Assembly (NCBI GenBank): GCA_021777105.1
Contig: JAIQZQ010000015.1
Coordinates: 90,402 to 154,401 of the forward strand
From: Candidatus Anammoxibacter sp.
Lineage (GTDB): Bacteria; Planctomycetota; Brocadiia; Brocadiales; Anammoxibacteraceae
Length of the DNA stretch: 64,000 nt
Direction: 5' to 3'
The notes under the pieces were generated by a model. The model saw only the letters and a program-made list of their open reading frames with translations, had not been told where the DNA came from and ran no database searches. This document shows, in pieces, positions 35,864-44,635 of this stretch. The number at the start of each line of letters is the position of its first letter. Position 1 is the first letter of the stretch. A program made the translations under genes and the position numbers.

Positions 35864-37162
35864 TTAACCTGCGTTTAACCATTCGTTTTTAAGGACAAAT
35901 TTACGGGCGACATAATTTGTGGCAATTGACGGCGCAAAATGGCCTTTGGGTTGGGCAAGGCTACGGCTAATAATAGAATTAAGCGAATATAGTTTTTTAA
36001 AAGTAGAGGCCGCTTTGGTTTCAAGCTCGTCCCTGCTTAATAATTTAGGCTTAAAAACAACTTTGCCTACGCGGTATTGCGACCAATCTTTGTGCAAAAT
36101 TCTGCCGGCATTTTCAAGGTTTTTAGTGAATGTTGTTCCAGGGTACGGTATGGGCACATTTAGACTGACTAAATGTGGTTTTATATCAGAGACAAATTTT
36201 AGAGTATTGTCAAAGATGGTTTCATCATCTTTATCAAACCCGACTATCATTGACAATTGAACTGAAAGGCCGTTATCTTTTATAGTCTTTAGATACTTGT
36301 AATAGTCCGAGACATTGTTTTGCCCTTTGCTAACCGTTTTTAAGCTCTCCTGATTAATGCTTTCAATGCCAATGCATAAAAAGAAACAACCGCTTCGGGA
36401 TGCGAGGCTGCAAAGTTCCGGAAACTTGCCGATGTTTATAGTGCTTTGGCCGTTCCAACGGATTTTTAAAGGAATCAATTTTGTAAAAAGCTCTTCAGAG
36501 TATTTTCGATTTGCGATTATATTGTCGTCAATAAAAAAGAATCTTTTTGAGCCTGAAGCTTTTATGTCTCGCACAACGTCATCCACCGGCCTGAATCTAT
36601 ATGTATTTCCGAAGAATTTGGTGACGGTGCAGAAATCGCAATTATGAGGACAGCCCCTTGACGCCCACACCGGCAATGTTGATGTCATGTAACCGCCTTT
36701 TTTTACCAAATCATAACGGGGGATTGGCAGGCCTTTTAGATCGTGCAGTTTTTCGCATTTATAAATCGGCTTTAAATCGTTATCTTTAAAATCGTTTATA
36801 ATTGTTTCCCATAAATAGTCTGCCTCGCCAATAACAATGCTGTCTGCGTGTTGCTTTGCCTCTTCCGGCAGGGCGGAAACATGTATGCCGCCCATGACAA
36901 CTTTCTTGCCCCTCTTCCTGAAAGCATCCGCAATGTCATACGCCCTCACAGCCTGGCTGGTGAGTATTGTAATAGCGACAAGATCGCAATCAGCCTCAAT
37001 ATCCAAAGGCTCAACTATCTCGTCAACAGTTGTTACGTCTACGTTTTTTGGCGCTAAGCTTGCAAGGAAAATCAGATTTAACCTGGGGAAAGGAACCTTG
37101 TTTCTTTTTAATATAGAGCCGTCGTCATTGTATCGTGAAGGGCCGATTATCAGTAGTTTCAT
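35864..37162 (-). CDS. B12-binding-domain radical SAM protein
   Basis: The protein is 432 aa. The N-terminal 130 residues form a cobalamin-binding-like Rossmann domain (ITILTSQAVRAYDIADAFRK; VMGGIHVSALPEEA). The radical SAM TIM barrel follows with the cluster motif CPHNCDFC (about residue 172). The mid-part IGIESINQESLKTVSKGQNN and SMIVGFDKDDE are typical of this class. Such enzymes methylate unactivated carbons, cyclise or rearrange lipids and antibiotics. In this cluster a modification of the acyl chain is the natural guess, but the substrate cannot be read from sequence. Confidence 0.9.
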   Translation of the reverse strand: MKLLIIGPSRYNDDGSILKRNKVPFPRLNLIFLASLAPKNVDVTTVDEIVEPLDIEADCDLVAITILTSQAVRAYDIADAFRKRGKKVVMGGIHVSALPEEAKQHADSIVIGEADYLWETIINDFKDNDLKPIYKCEKLHDLKGLPIPRYDLVKKGGYMTSTLPVWASRGCPHNCDFCTVTKFFGNTYRFRPVDDVVRDIKASGSKRFFFIDDNIIANRKYSEELFTKLIPLKIRWNGQSTINIGKFPELCSLASRSGCFFLCIGIESINQESLKTVSKGQNNVSDYYKYLKTIKDNGLSVQLSMIVGFDKDDETIFDNTLKFVSDIKPHLVSLNVPIPYPGTTFTKNLENAGRILHKDWSQYRVGKVVFKPKLLSRDELETKAASTFKKLYSLNSIISRSLAQPKGHFAPSIATNYVARKFVLKNEWLNAG

Positions 37163-37195
37163 AACTTTCTTTTATTTGTGTTTACGCAACAAGAA

Positions 37196-38281
37196 TTAAT
37201 TAGTTGTTTTAAAGCTTTTAGAAAATGTTTTAATGTGAGAGTCGCTTATTGATTTCTTAAAATAGCGCAAATTGTCAGCGGTAAATCCGTGTTTTTCGCC
37301 GAGGCGTCCGATCTCTTCTATTTTTTCGACAGAGAGGTTTCTGCCAATTGAAAAGGCCTCGCGCCTGTTCTCAAGGGCAAGTATTATTGTCTCGCCAAGA
37401 CAGCCCGGTATATCGTTGGCTTGCCAGCCAAAAAGCCTGCAATATGTCTTGCCGTTATCAGGCAGGGAGACTATGCCGCCGTCAACTATCAGGATATCCT
37501 TTCTCATATTTCGTTGCTCAATCACATCCCTTGGCTGCGCAATGTCAATTACCATTGTCCCGGGTTTAAGTTTGCCTGCGTCAATAATGCCGCCTGTTGA
37601 TGTGGCGGTTAATATTATCTTTGACTTGTTTAACGCCTCGTCAATGCTATTGGTCACTTCGATATCAGCGTCGGTTTCATCATTTATTGACGATAGAAAT
37701 TGTTTGAGGAATGAGGTTTGCCTTTTGCTTACAAGCAGTAAATTCGCGCCTTTTTTAGCTAATATTTCAGCTATGGCAAGGGCTATGCTACCTGGGAAAC
37801 CTATTACAACTATTCTTTGATCTCTTAGATCAGCGCCGACAACCCTTATTATCCTTTCCAATGCTTTTATTGATGAGTAAATGGTAAATGAATTGCCGCT
37901 TGTGACTGGAATGGATATTTTATCATTTAGTTCTTTTCCCCTTGAGCCTGCCACGCCGGTTAACCCTCCAAGTCCAATTACCTCCGCCCCCCAATCCTTA
38001 AGATCATTGCTAGCCCTTTCCATCAATTCAAGAGCCCGGCCCTGATGCTCTAAAAACTGTTCAGGTGAAAGATATATGCAAAACACCTTGCCGCTGCAGC
38101 TTTTTCCGTCTTTTGAATCAATATTTTTAAAAAAGAAGTACTCTTTTATAAGCCCTCTCTCAAGGCAACGCATTTTTAGTGACTCGTTTGAGCAAAAAGG
38201 TATAAAAGGGATCCCGTATGGAGGTAAACAAGTTCTTAATTCAAGCGCGCTTCTGGGATGAGCTAGAAATCCAAATTTCAT
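37196..38281 (-). CDS. long-chain acyl-ACP reductase (AAR-like)
   Basis: This 361-aa protein resembles the cyanobacterial acyl-ACP reductase, which turns acyl-ACP into fatty aldehyde. The family pattern is clear: VIGLGGLTGVAGSRG near 103, PVTSGNSFTIYSSIKALERI near 125, a Rossmann loop VVIGFPGSIALAIAEILAKK (about 158-177), and the C-terminal AFSIGRNLSVEKIEEIGRLG with EKHGF after it. The family's catalytic Cys could be the one in the NGKTYCRLFGWQ region, but I cannot be sure. No aldehyde-deformylating oxygenase gene is present here, so the aldehyde must have another fate. Confidence 0.82.
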   Translation of the reverse strand: MKFGFLAHPRSALELRTCLPPYGIPFIPFCSNESLKMRCLERGLIKEYFFFKNIDSKDGKSCSGKVFCIYLSPEQFLEHQGRALELMERASNDLKDWGAEVIGLGGLTGVAGSRGKELNDKISIPVTSGNSFTIYSSIKALERIIRVVGADLRDQRIVVIGFPGSIALAIAEILAKKGANLLLVSKRQTSFLKQFLSSINDETDADIEVTNSIDEALNKSKIILTATSTGGIIDAGKLKPGTMVIDIAQPRDVIEQRNMRKDILIVDGGIVSLPDNGKTYCRLFGWQANDIPGCLGETIILALENRREAFSIGRNLSVEKIEEIGRLGEKHGFTADNLRYFKKSISDSHIKTFSKSFKTTN

Positions 38282-38379
38282 GATAAGCAGGGGGTAAAAG
38301 TAACGATAATGTTAAAATTAAAATGTCGCGGTTTTCGTATTTTAAACGGCGGAGGAATACGAGGGTAAATATATCATGC

Positions 38380-39288
38380 CTATAAATGGACAAACTCAAA
38401 CTCAATTTGCGAGCTTACAGCCAGTTTGCCTTCAACCGTGGCTTTTGCCTTTACCAGGGCGGAATCATCTTCAAGTTTTATTAAATTTACATCCAGCGTC
38501 AACTGATCGCCGGGCTCAACAAATTTCCTAAACTTGGTTTTGGTCATCTCTTTTAGCAATATTTTTATATTTGAGCCGTTCTTCTCTTTAACTGTACGCG
38601 CTAATAATCTCTCCGATATTTGAGCGAGCGACTCTATCATCATTGTGCCCGGCATTACAGGTTTGCGCGGGAAATGGTCGGAAGCTACATCATCGGACCT
38701 GACGAAATTCTTAACGCCTCGAATGTGTTTGCCGGGTTCAAGCTCTAATATATTGTCAACAAGGTTTAGTTTATAATTGTGGCGATCAGGATCGCTAAAT
38801 TCCCGCAGTGTATTACTTTTATTTTTAATGTAGTCCTTAACGCTTCTATTTGCAAACAGCGAAAAAGATATGTCCTTTACAATTGATACATCCTCCATTT
38901 CGTCCATGGGGATAAACGCGCAAATAGCGTCGTTTAATTCCGTAATAATCTTGCCGTCTACCGTCACCGTGCCTTTGCAAATCGCCTCGGTTTCGTGCAT
39001 TGACATTATCTCTACATTTAAAAACATCTGGTCGCCGGGCCTTGCGTCTCCATAAAACTTCATATTTCGCGCCATAACAGCTATGGGTTTTACAGTGAAA
39101 TCCATTGAAAATATGGTAAGCCAAGAAAAAAGCTGGGCAATTGCCTCTACTGAAAGCGATCTTGGCATGATGGGGAAGCCAGGGGCTATGTTTGCCAGGT
39201 ATTCATCGCTAAACGACACATTTTTTATACCTGCCGCGGATTTATTCTTTTCAAATTCCAGTATTCTGTCTACAAATAAGAATCTCAT
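38380..39288 (-). CDS. tandem FabA/FabZ-like hotdog dehydratase
   Basis: Two hotdog domains lie in one 302-aa chain (about 1-145 and 155-302). The second half keeps the FabZ pattern with His in SDHFPRKPVMPGT and Glu in MIESLAQ. In the first half the His is lost (LANIAPGFPIMP) although the Glu in SVEAIAQ remains. The pair probably forms one active site per fused dimer, as in other double-hotdog enzymes. It would dehydrate beta-hydroxyacyl-ACP in the cluster's elongation cycle. It lies between the acyl-ACP reductase and a ketosynthase with a MITE-like repeat upstream. Confidence 0.87.
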   Translation of the reverse strand: MRFLFVDRILEFEKNKSAAGIKNVSFSDEYLANIAPGFPIMPRSLSVEAIAQLFSWLTIFSMDFTVKPIAVMARNMKFYGDARPGDQMFLNVEIMSMHETEAICKGTVTVDGKIITELNDAICAFIPMDEMEDVSIVKDISFSLFANRSVKDYIKNKSNTLREFSDPDRHNYKLNLVDNILELEPGKHIRGVKNFVRSDDVASDHFPRKPVMPGTMMIESLAQISERLLARTVKEKNGSNIKILLKEMTKTKFRKFVEPGDQLTLDVNLIKLEDDSALVKAKATVEGKLAVSSQIEFEFVHL

Positions 39289-39323
39289 ATTATTTTTATC
39301 TTACATTCTTTAATTGCAAATAC

Positions 39324-39461
39324 TCAGCGTGATTTACACACCCCGTCCGCCAAGCGGCCACCCCTCTTTTTAGAGGGGATTAAAGCGGATTTTTTACCCT
39401 AAAAGTCCCCTCTAATAAGAGTGGATTTAGGGGTGTGTATAGTCGTGTGAAAACACGCTGA
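39324..39461. repeat. inverted-repeat element, TCAGCGTG/CACGCTGA family
   Basis: Ends TCAGCGTG (39324-39331) and CACGCTGA (39454-39461). Next come ACACACCCC and GGGGTGTGT, and a nested hairpin CCCCTCTTTTTAGAGGGG with CCCCTCTAATAAGAG. It lies between the tandem dehydratase and a ketosynthase gene. Related copies are at 52598-52721 and, shorter, 7605-7680. Confidence 0.7.
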
Positions 39462-39476
39462 ACAGTTACTTTTAAT

Positions 39477-40766
39477 TTAATTATTAAATTTCTTTGCGAG
39501 CAACGCTGAATTTTGCCCGCCAAACCCAAAAGAGTTTGACAAGGCAATGTTGATATCCATATTCCTGGCCTTGTTAGGCACATAATCAAGGTCGCACTCG
39601 TCGTCGGGAATTGTGTGGTTGATTGTCGGCGGCGCGCAATCGTTTTCAATTGCTAAAACGCACGCTATAAATTCGATTGCTCCGGCGGCGGAAACAAGGT
39701 GGCCTATCATGGACTTAATGCTGCTTACAGGTGTTTTGTAAGCGTGGTCGCCAAGCGCGGTTTTGATTGCCTTTGTTTCCATCCTGTCGTTTTTTGGCGT
39801 CGCGGTGCCGTGCGCGTTAATATAGTCAACATCGCCGGGGCCGATGCGCGCGTCGTTAAGCGCGTTCTTTATTGCCAGGGCCGCGCCGCTGCCGTCGGGA
39901 TTTGGATCGGTTACTCGGTAAGCGTCTTCCGAGGAGCCGAACCCGATAAGTTCGGCGTAAATGTGGGCTCCGCGTTTTTTAGCGTGTTCCAACTCTTCAA
40001 GCGCTATTACGCCCGCGCCTTCTCCAAGCGCAAAACCGTCTCTGTTCTTATCAAAAGGTTTTATGGCTTTTGTAAGCTCGTCGTTCTTTTTAGTCATCGC
40101 GTCCAGCAGGCAAAAGCCGCCTACCCCAAATGGAAATATCATTGAATCGTATCCGCCGGTTAAAGCAAAGTCAAGTTCGCCCCTCTTTATAGCCCTCATG
40201 CCAAGCCCTATCGCTTGCGAGGCCGCGGCGCACGCGGAAACAACAGTGTAGCATAAACCTTTTGTCTTAAAGTGATTTGCGACGGTAACCGTTCCCAGAT
40301 TTGCGGGAATTACCGATAGCTCGGCGCCGCCTGAAACATCATCTCTGTAAGTATTAAAATTAAAGGATCCTGCGTCGGAAAGTGTTTTTTTTACATCGCA
40401 AAACATTATAGGGTCTGATTTTGAAACCGGGATGTGAATGCCTGAGCCGAAAATGACTCCGCATTTTGTGGAGTTTAACGATTTTTCATCAATGCGCGCA
40501 TCATCAATTGCAAGCCTGGACGCCGCGTTTGCAAAATGCGCTCGTCTGTCGTTTGTTATATTGAGGACGTCCATGCCGTCCAGCGCGGCCTTGAAATCAA
40601 AATCCTTCACTTCCGCGCCAAGCTTTGAAGGAAATGCGGATGCGTCAAACAGGCTGATCTCCGCAACGCCTGATGTGCCGCTAAACATAGCTTCTCTAAA
40701 CGCGTCCTTGCCTATCCCTATAGGAGAAACCGCTCCAATGCCGGTAACCACAACACGCCGTTCCAT
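39477..40766 (-). CDS. ketosynthase (FabF-like, complete catalytic triad)
   Basis: This 429-aa beta-ketoacyl-ACP synthase has the catalytic Cys in VVSACAAASQAIG (about residue 179), the first His in YINAHGTATPKND (about 317) and Lys plus second His in IKSMIGHLVSAAG (about 350). It should condense malonyl-ACP with an acyl chain. It follows a single-domain dehydratase gene by 3 nt, a KS-dehydratase pairing repeated in this cluster. It is one of two complete ketosynthases here; the other two have lost the Cys. Confidence 0.93.
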   Translation of the reverse strand: MERRVVVTGIGAVSPIGIGKDAFREAMFSGTSGVAEISLFDASAFPSKLGAEVKDFDFKAALDGMDVLNITNDRRAHFANAASRLAIDDARIDEKSLNSTKCGVIFGSGIHIPVSKSDPIMFCDVKKTLSDAGSFNFNTYRDDVSGGAELSVIPANLGTVTVANHFKTKGLCYTVVSACAAASQAIGLGMRAIKRGELDFALTGGYDSMIFPFGVGGFCLLDAMTKKNDELTKAIKPFDKNRDGFALGEGAGVIALEELEHAKKRGAHIYAELIGFGSSEDAYRVTDPNPDGSGAALAIKNALNDARIGPGDVDYINAHGTATPKNDRMETKAIKTALGDHAYKTPVSSIKSMIGHLVSAAGAIEFIACVLAIENDCAPPTINHTIPDDECDLDYVPNKARNMDINIALSNSFGFGGQNSALLAKKFNN

Positions 40767-40769
40767 AAT

Positions 40770-41243
40770 CTATCCGCCTTTGCAATTGCCGTCTCTATCC
40801 AGAAAACCGCCGCTATTATAAATATAGGTGTTAAGCGTCTCCTCTTTTAACTTGCCGTCGCTTTCATGGTGAATGTAGGTGAGTCTCTCAATCTCGGCCA
40901 CAACCTCGCCGTCTACCTTTACCAGGCCGTTAACGGTTGAGCCGTAATCGTTTGAAGTAATCAAATCTATGTCAATGCGCAACTGATCGCCTGGTCTCAC
41001 AGGCCTATGGAACCTGGCTTTGCCTACCTTGCCCATTATCGCCGAATATTTATAATCGCATGAAACCGCTATAACCCAACCTCCCACTTGCGCCACTGCT
41101 TCAATGACAAGCGGTTCAGGCATTACAGGATCGCGGTCAAAGTGCTTAATAAAAAAATCTTCGCCAAGCGACACATTCTTTATTCCGCTGCCGCCCGAAC
41201 CCTTTTCGAAACTAATAATTTTGTCAAACAGGAAAAATCGCAT
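40770..41243 (-). CDS. FabZ/FabA-like hotdog dehydratase
   Basis: This 157-aa single hotdog domain starts MRFFLFDKIISFEKG. His is in FIKHFDRDPVMPEP (about residue 34) and Glu in VIEAVAQVGGW (about 48). The C-terminal tail of about 30 residues is longer than in classical FabZ and similar in layout to the protein at 44636-45112. It abuts the next dehydratase gene (41244) without a gap. Expected role: dehydration of beta-hydroxyacyl-ACP. Confidence 0.87.
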   Translation of the reverse strand: MRFFLFDKIISFEKGSGGSGIKNVSLGEDFFIKHFDRDPVMPEPLVIEAVAQVGGWVIAVSCDYKYSAIMGKVGKARFHRPVRPGDQLRIDIDLITSNDYGSTVNGLVKVDGEVVAEIERLTYIHHESDGKLKEETLNTYIYNSGGFLDRDGNCKGG

Positions 41244-41693
41244 CTATTCAGTTCTCTCCGTCAACATATTGAAGAATGTTTTTGCCTCTTCAGGGTCTTC
41301 CAGTTCGGCAATGTCGACAAAACTTAAACTACCGGCTTTTACGCTTGTCCTGGTTTTGTCGTCCACCAGGACCTTTGCGCTAAACTCTGCGCCGTTTTCA
41401 TCAATGGACGAAATATTGACCTTGATTACCATTTTGTCGCCCGGCCTGACAAAACCGCTAAATTTTACGCCGCTTACCTCTTTTACTCTTGTTTTTACCG
41501 AAAAATCCTTTGTGACAAAAACAAGCCATGAAACCAGCTGCACAATAGCCTCTAATTGCAAAGCGCCTGGCATTACCGGGAACCGGGGGAAATGGTCTGT
41601 GAAATAATCCTCAGACAGCGCCACCTCTTTGACTCCGGTAACTGACTCGCCTTTCTCATATTCCAGAATTTTATCTATTAACAGCAATCTCAT
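41244..41693 (-). CDS. FabZ-like hotdog dehydratase
   Basis: This 149-aa protein is counted from the ATG at 41693, which gives MRLLLIDKILEYEKGE and aligns with the other dehydratases of the cluster; a TTG 9 nt earlier is possible. His is in FTDHFPRFPVMPGA and Glu in QLEAIVQLVSW, so catalysis looks possible. It differs from its neighbour in keeping the classical HFPxxPVMPG. It abuts the next gene. Confidence 0.87.
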   Translation of the reverse strand: MRLLLIDKILEYEKGESVTGVKEVALSEDYFTDHFPRFPVMPGALQLEAIVQLVSWLVFVTKDFSVKTRVKEVSGVKFSGFVRPGDKMVIKVNISSIDENGAEFSAKVLVDDKTRTSVKAGSLSFVDIAELEDPEEAKTFFNMLTERTE

Positions 41694-41712
41694 ATTAAAC
41701 AATAAACCTTTC

Positions 41713-41882
41713 TATACTCAAAAGCATAAGATTTTCGAAATTTGCTAATGAATAAAAGGCTAAAGCCTTAACTCTAACAAGCTGAGTTTATTGGAATTTA
41801 CCCTTTAGGGTTTTATTTCATTGCATTTGAAGAAAACATACACGAACATAATTTTTTCGAAAACCTGATTTGTTTGACTATA
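41713..41882. mobile_element. 170-bp MITE-like element (TATACTCAAAAGC family), copy 2
   Basis: An inverted copy of 32053-32222: it starts TATACTCAAAAGCATAAG and ends GATTTGTTTGACTATA, with AAGGCTAAAGCCTT and ACCCTTTAGGG inside. It lies between the dehydratase and ACP genes, within the cluster, and could affect expression of the downstream genes. Confidence 0.72.
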
Positions 41883-41929
41883 TCTTAACAAAATAGAGCT
41901 TTGCCCAATCAGGGCTATTCTATTCACAA

Positions 41930-42334
41930 TTAAGCGTCAGGTTTTTCCTGAATCTTTGTAACCAGGTTTACAAATGTCTGCACTGTAAAAAGAGTTGGGA
42001 TGTCGTCGGCTTTAAAACCGGCTGTAATCCTTGCAGGGTCTACTTCAGGCATATATTTCTTCAGGTTTTCGATGCCGCGTTCCGTAAGTGTGCCTGAAAC
42101 AACAAGGTCTTCCTCTTTTATGCCGTCGGCTGAAAGTATCTCTTTCTGCATCCCGCCTCTTGGTATTTTGATGCCGAATGCGTTTTCGATCCTGAATATA
42201 ATGTCCAGAAAGTCAATTGACTCGGCCCCAAGATCATCCATTAAAATCGCTTCGGGAGTAGCTTCGTCTTTTTCAACATCCAATGCTTCGGCAATAGCTT
42301 CGGCAACTTTGTCAAATATCTCTTTTTCTTCCAT
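41930..42334 (-). CDS. acyl carrier protein, extended form
   Basis: The phosphopantetheine site is the Ser in DDLGAESIDFLDIIFRIE (about residue 39), and the four-helix ACP pattern surrounds it. At 134 aa it is far longer than an FAS ACP (about 78): the extra region after IENAFGIKIPRGG separates helix II from helix III or adds a C-terminal extension. AAAGGAGATG precedes the ATG. As the only ACP of the cluster it probably carries the growing chain between the ketosynthases, reductase and dehydratases. Confidence 0.9.
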   Translation of the reverse strand: MEEKEIFDKVAEAIAEALDVEKDEATPEAILMDDLGAESIDFLDIIFRIENAFGIKIPRGGMQKEILSADGIKEEDLVVSGTLTERGIENLKKYMPEVDPARITAGFKADDIPTLFTVQTFVNLVTKIQEKPDA

Positions 42335-42418
42335 TTACATCTCCTTTTGTTTTAACTAAAAATACAAACCGCAATATAAAAATATTAAATGCCGCCGGTC
42401 GATTATTGGCCGGCATAA

Positions 42419-43162
42419 TTAATTTCTAAATCCGCCGTCAACGTGTATTATTTCGCCGGTAATATACCCGGAATCATCCGAGGCGAGAAAGATAGCCACT
42501 TTAGCGATATCTTCTGGAGTTCCAAATCTTTTTAAAGCTACAGTGCTCAATATTTTGTCCTTTGCCCTTCTTATTACCGTCTCGCTCATATCAGTCTCAA
42601 TCACGCCTGGCGAAATTGCGTTGACTGTAATCTTCTTTGCCGCAAGCTCCATTGCAATAGCCCTTGTAAAAGCGTTTACCCCGCCTTTTGAAGCCGCGTA
42701 ATTTGATTGCCCTTTGCCGCCTCTTTCCGCCGCAATCGAAGTCATATTTATTATCTTGCCGCTTTTTTTCATCATCATATACTTTGCCACCGCTTTTGTG
42801 CAGTTGAAAAGGCCGCCAAGATTTGTGTTAATCACATCGTTCCAATCTTCAGGCTCCATAGTCAGCAACAAATTGTCTCTAATAATACCCGCGTTATTAA
42901 TCAGCACGTCGATTCGGTTAAACTCATTAAAAACATCGTCAACCATTTTGTCTACTTCATCTTTTATTGCCACATTAGCCTGAAAGCTTTTGGCGACGCC
43001 GCCGGATGAAGTGATTTCGTTTACAACCTCTTCCGCCATCTCGCGATTATTCGCGTAGTTGACAATAGTTATAGCGCCTTCTTTAGCGGCGTTAACGGCT
43101 ATCGACTTCCCTATCCCTCGAGAAGCCCCTGTAATAAGAATCACTTTATCCTTTAAAATCAT
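42419..43162 (-). CDS. fabG: 3-oxoacyl-ACP reductase (FabG-type SDR)
   Basis: This 247-aa protein starts at the ATG at 43162 (MILKDKVILITGASRGIGKS), with AAAGG about 10 nt upstream. An outer start adds 16 residues unlike FabG. Motifs are ITGASRGIGKS (NADPH), LINNAGI, the Ser in INMTSIAAERG, YAASKGG (Tyr-Lys) and AISPGVIETDM. It should reduce beta-ketoacyl-ACP. It is the only ketoreductase in the cluster and so must serve every elongation round. Confidence 0.94.
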   Translation of the reverse strand: MILKDKVILITGASRGIGKSIAVNAAKEGAITIVNYANNREMAEEVVNEITSSGGVAKSFQANVAIKDEVDKMVDDVFNEFNRIDVLINNAGIIRDNLLLTMEPEDWNDVINTNLGGLFNCTKAVAKYMMMKKSGKIINMTSIAAERGGKGQSNYAASKGGVNAFTRAIAMELAAKKITVNAISPGVIETDMSETVIRRAKDKILSTVALKRFGTPEDIAKVAIFLASDDSGYITGEIIHVDGGFRN

Positions 43163-43264
43163 ATATAGATAACCTTTTATTAAAAAATTATTGCGGCGCG
43201 AATAAAACAATAATTGTTTGGTTTGATAAAACCGGCCGCTAAAACTGCAACATATTAAACGTTA

Positions 43265-44560
43265 TTAATCAAATTTTTTCACAAGCAAAGCGGTATTGAT
43301 CCCGCCGAAACCCTGGTTTAACGACAAAGCCGCGTTAACATTCATCTCTCTGGCGGTATTCGGGCAGTAATCAAGGTCGCATTCAGGGTCTGCGTTTTGC
43401 AGATTTAACGTTGGCGGAATCACGCCTTTGTCAATTGCCATGGTGGATAATATCAGCTCTATGGCGCCGGCTGCCGCGCCGACATGCCCTGTCGCCGGTT
43501 TGGTTGAGCTTACAACCAACTTGCTTGCCGAATCGTTAAAAAGCTCCTTTATAACGTTTGTTTCTGTTCTGTCGCTTTCAACTGTCGCAATGCCGTCTGC
43601 GTTAATATAGTTAACATCACTCATATTAATGGAGGAGTTTTCCATAGCGAACTTAACGGCGGTTTTCAAACCTTTGCCGTCAAGGCGTGTTTCATAAAGA
43701 TGTTGCGCGTTTGAAGCGTTGCCGTAGCCGGCTATTTCCCCGTATATTTTTGCCCCGCGCTTCTTAGCGTGAGACGCCTCTTCAAGCATTACCATGCCCG
43801 CGCCTTCCCCAAGCGTAAAACCCTGGCGCAATTTGTCAAATGGACGAAACGCAGTTTTTGAGTCAGGATCTTTCTGCATCATGTTCAACATGTGAAATGT
43901 GTATAAATTGTTCGGCATTACAAGGGTTTCGTAACCGCCGGCGATCATAACATCCGCGTCGCCCCTTTTAATAGAGGTAAACGCGTCGCCTATCGCCTGC
44001 GCGCCCCCGGCAAACGAGCCTATTATATTGTCGTTAATGCCTTGCGCGTTGTAGTATATAGAGAGATAGCAGAAAACATTGTTTGGAAGGGTTTTCAATA
44101 ACCATAGCGGGTAAAGTTTGCCTATGCTGTCGCTGCCGAACTTTATAGCGTCAAAGTTTTTCTTCTCTTCACACCATGACGCCTTAATAACATCGGCAAG
44201 GTCTTTGTTGCCCGGGCCTTCGTCAAAACCGCCTCCGCTTGACCCGGTAATAACTCCAAATCTCAATGGATCAACCTTTTCAGTATCCAGCCCTGAATCA
44301 TCAATAACCAGTTTGCCGGCGGCAAGGCCAAGTTGGACGTTGCGATACATAATCTTTAACGATTTGCGGTCATTAATATAACTCTTTGGTTTAAAATCTT
44401 TTACCTCGCAGGCCACTTTGACCGGAAGGTCGCCAGTGTCAAATTGGGAAATAGTGTCAATTCCCGAATTGCCGTTTACAATATTTGACCAGTTTTCATC
44501 AATGCCTGAACCTACACTGGAGATAACCCCCAGACCTGTTATCACTACTCTGTTTTCCAT
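43265..44560 (-). CDS. Cys-less ketosynthase, chain-length-factor-like (KS-beta 2)
   Basis: This 431-aa ketosynthase fold lacks the catalytic Cys: the segment IIGSFAGGAQAIG has Phe where active enzymes have Cys. The first catalytic His is replaced by Asp (YINADGIATVESD). Lys and the second His remain (TKPATGHVGAAAG). This matches the KS-beta/CLF partners of type II polyketide and aryl-polyene systems, which pair with an active KS and set chain length. I use the second ATG (44560), better spaced from AGGA. Frame and length are intact, so it is not a decaying gene. Confidence 0.9.
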   Translation of the reverse strand: MENRVVITGLGVISSVGSGIDENWSNIVNGNSGIDTISQFDTGDLPVKVACEVKDFKPKSYINDRKSLKIMYRNVQLGLAAGKLVIDDSGLDTEKVDPLRFGVITGSSGGGFDEGPGNKDLADVIKASWCEEKKNFDAIKFGSDSIGKLYPLWLLKTLPNNVFCYLSIYYNAQGINDNIIGSFAGGAQAIGDAFTSIKRGDADVMIAGGYETLVMPNNLYTFHMLNMMQKDPDSKTAFRPFDKLRQGFTLGEGAGMVMLEEASHAKKRGAKIYGEIAGYGNASNAQHLYETRLDGKGLKTAVKFAMENSSINMSDVNYINADGIATVESDRTETNVIKELFNDSASKLVVSSTKPATGHVGAAAGAIELILSTMAIDKGVIPPTLNLQNADPECDLDYCPNTAREMNVNAALSLNQGFGGINTALLVKKFD

Positions 44561-44635
44561 CATGATCCTGTAAAAAATAGCTAAAAGTTTAAATTTTTAA
44601 TATTTAATTCAATTATCGCGGAATTTAAATTAAGG

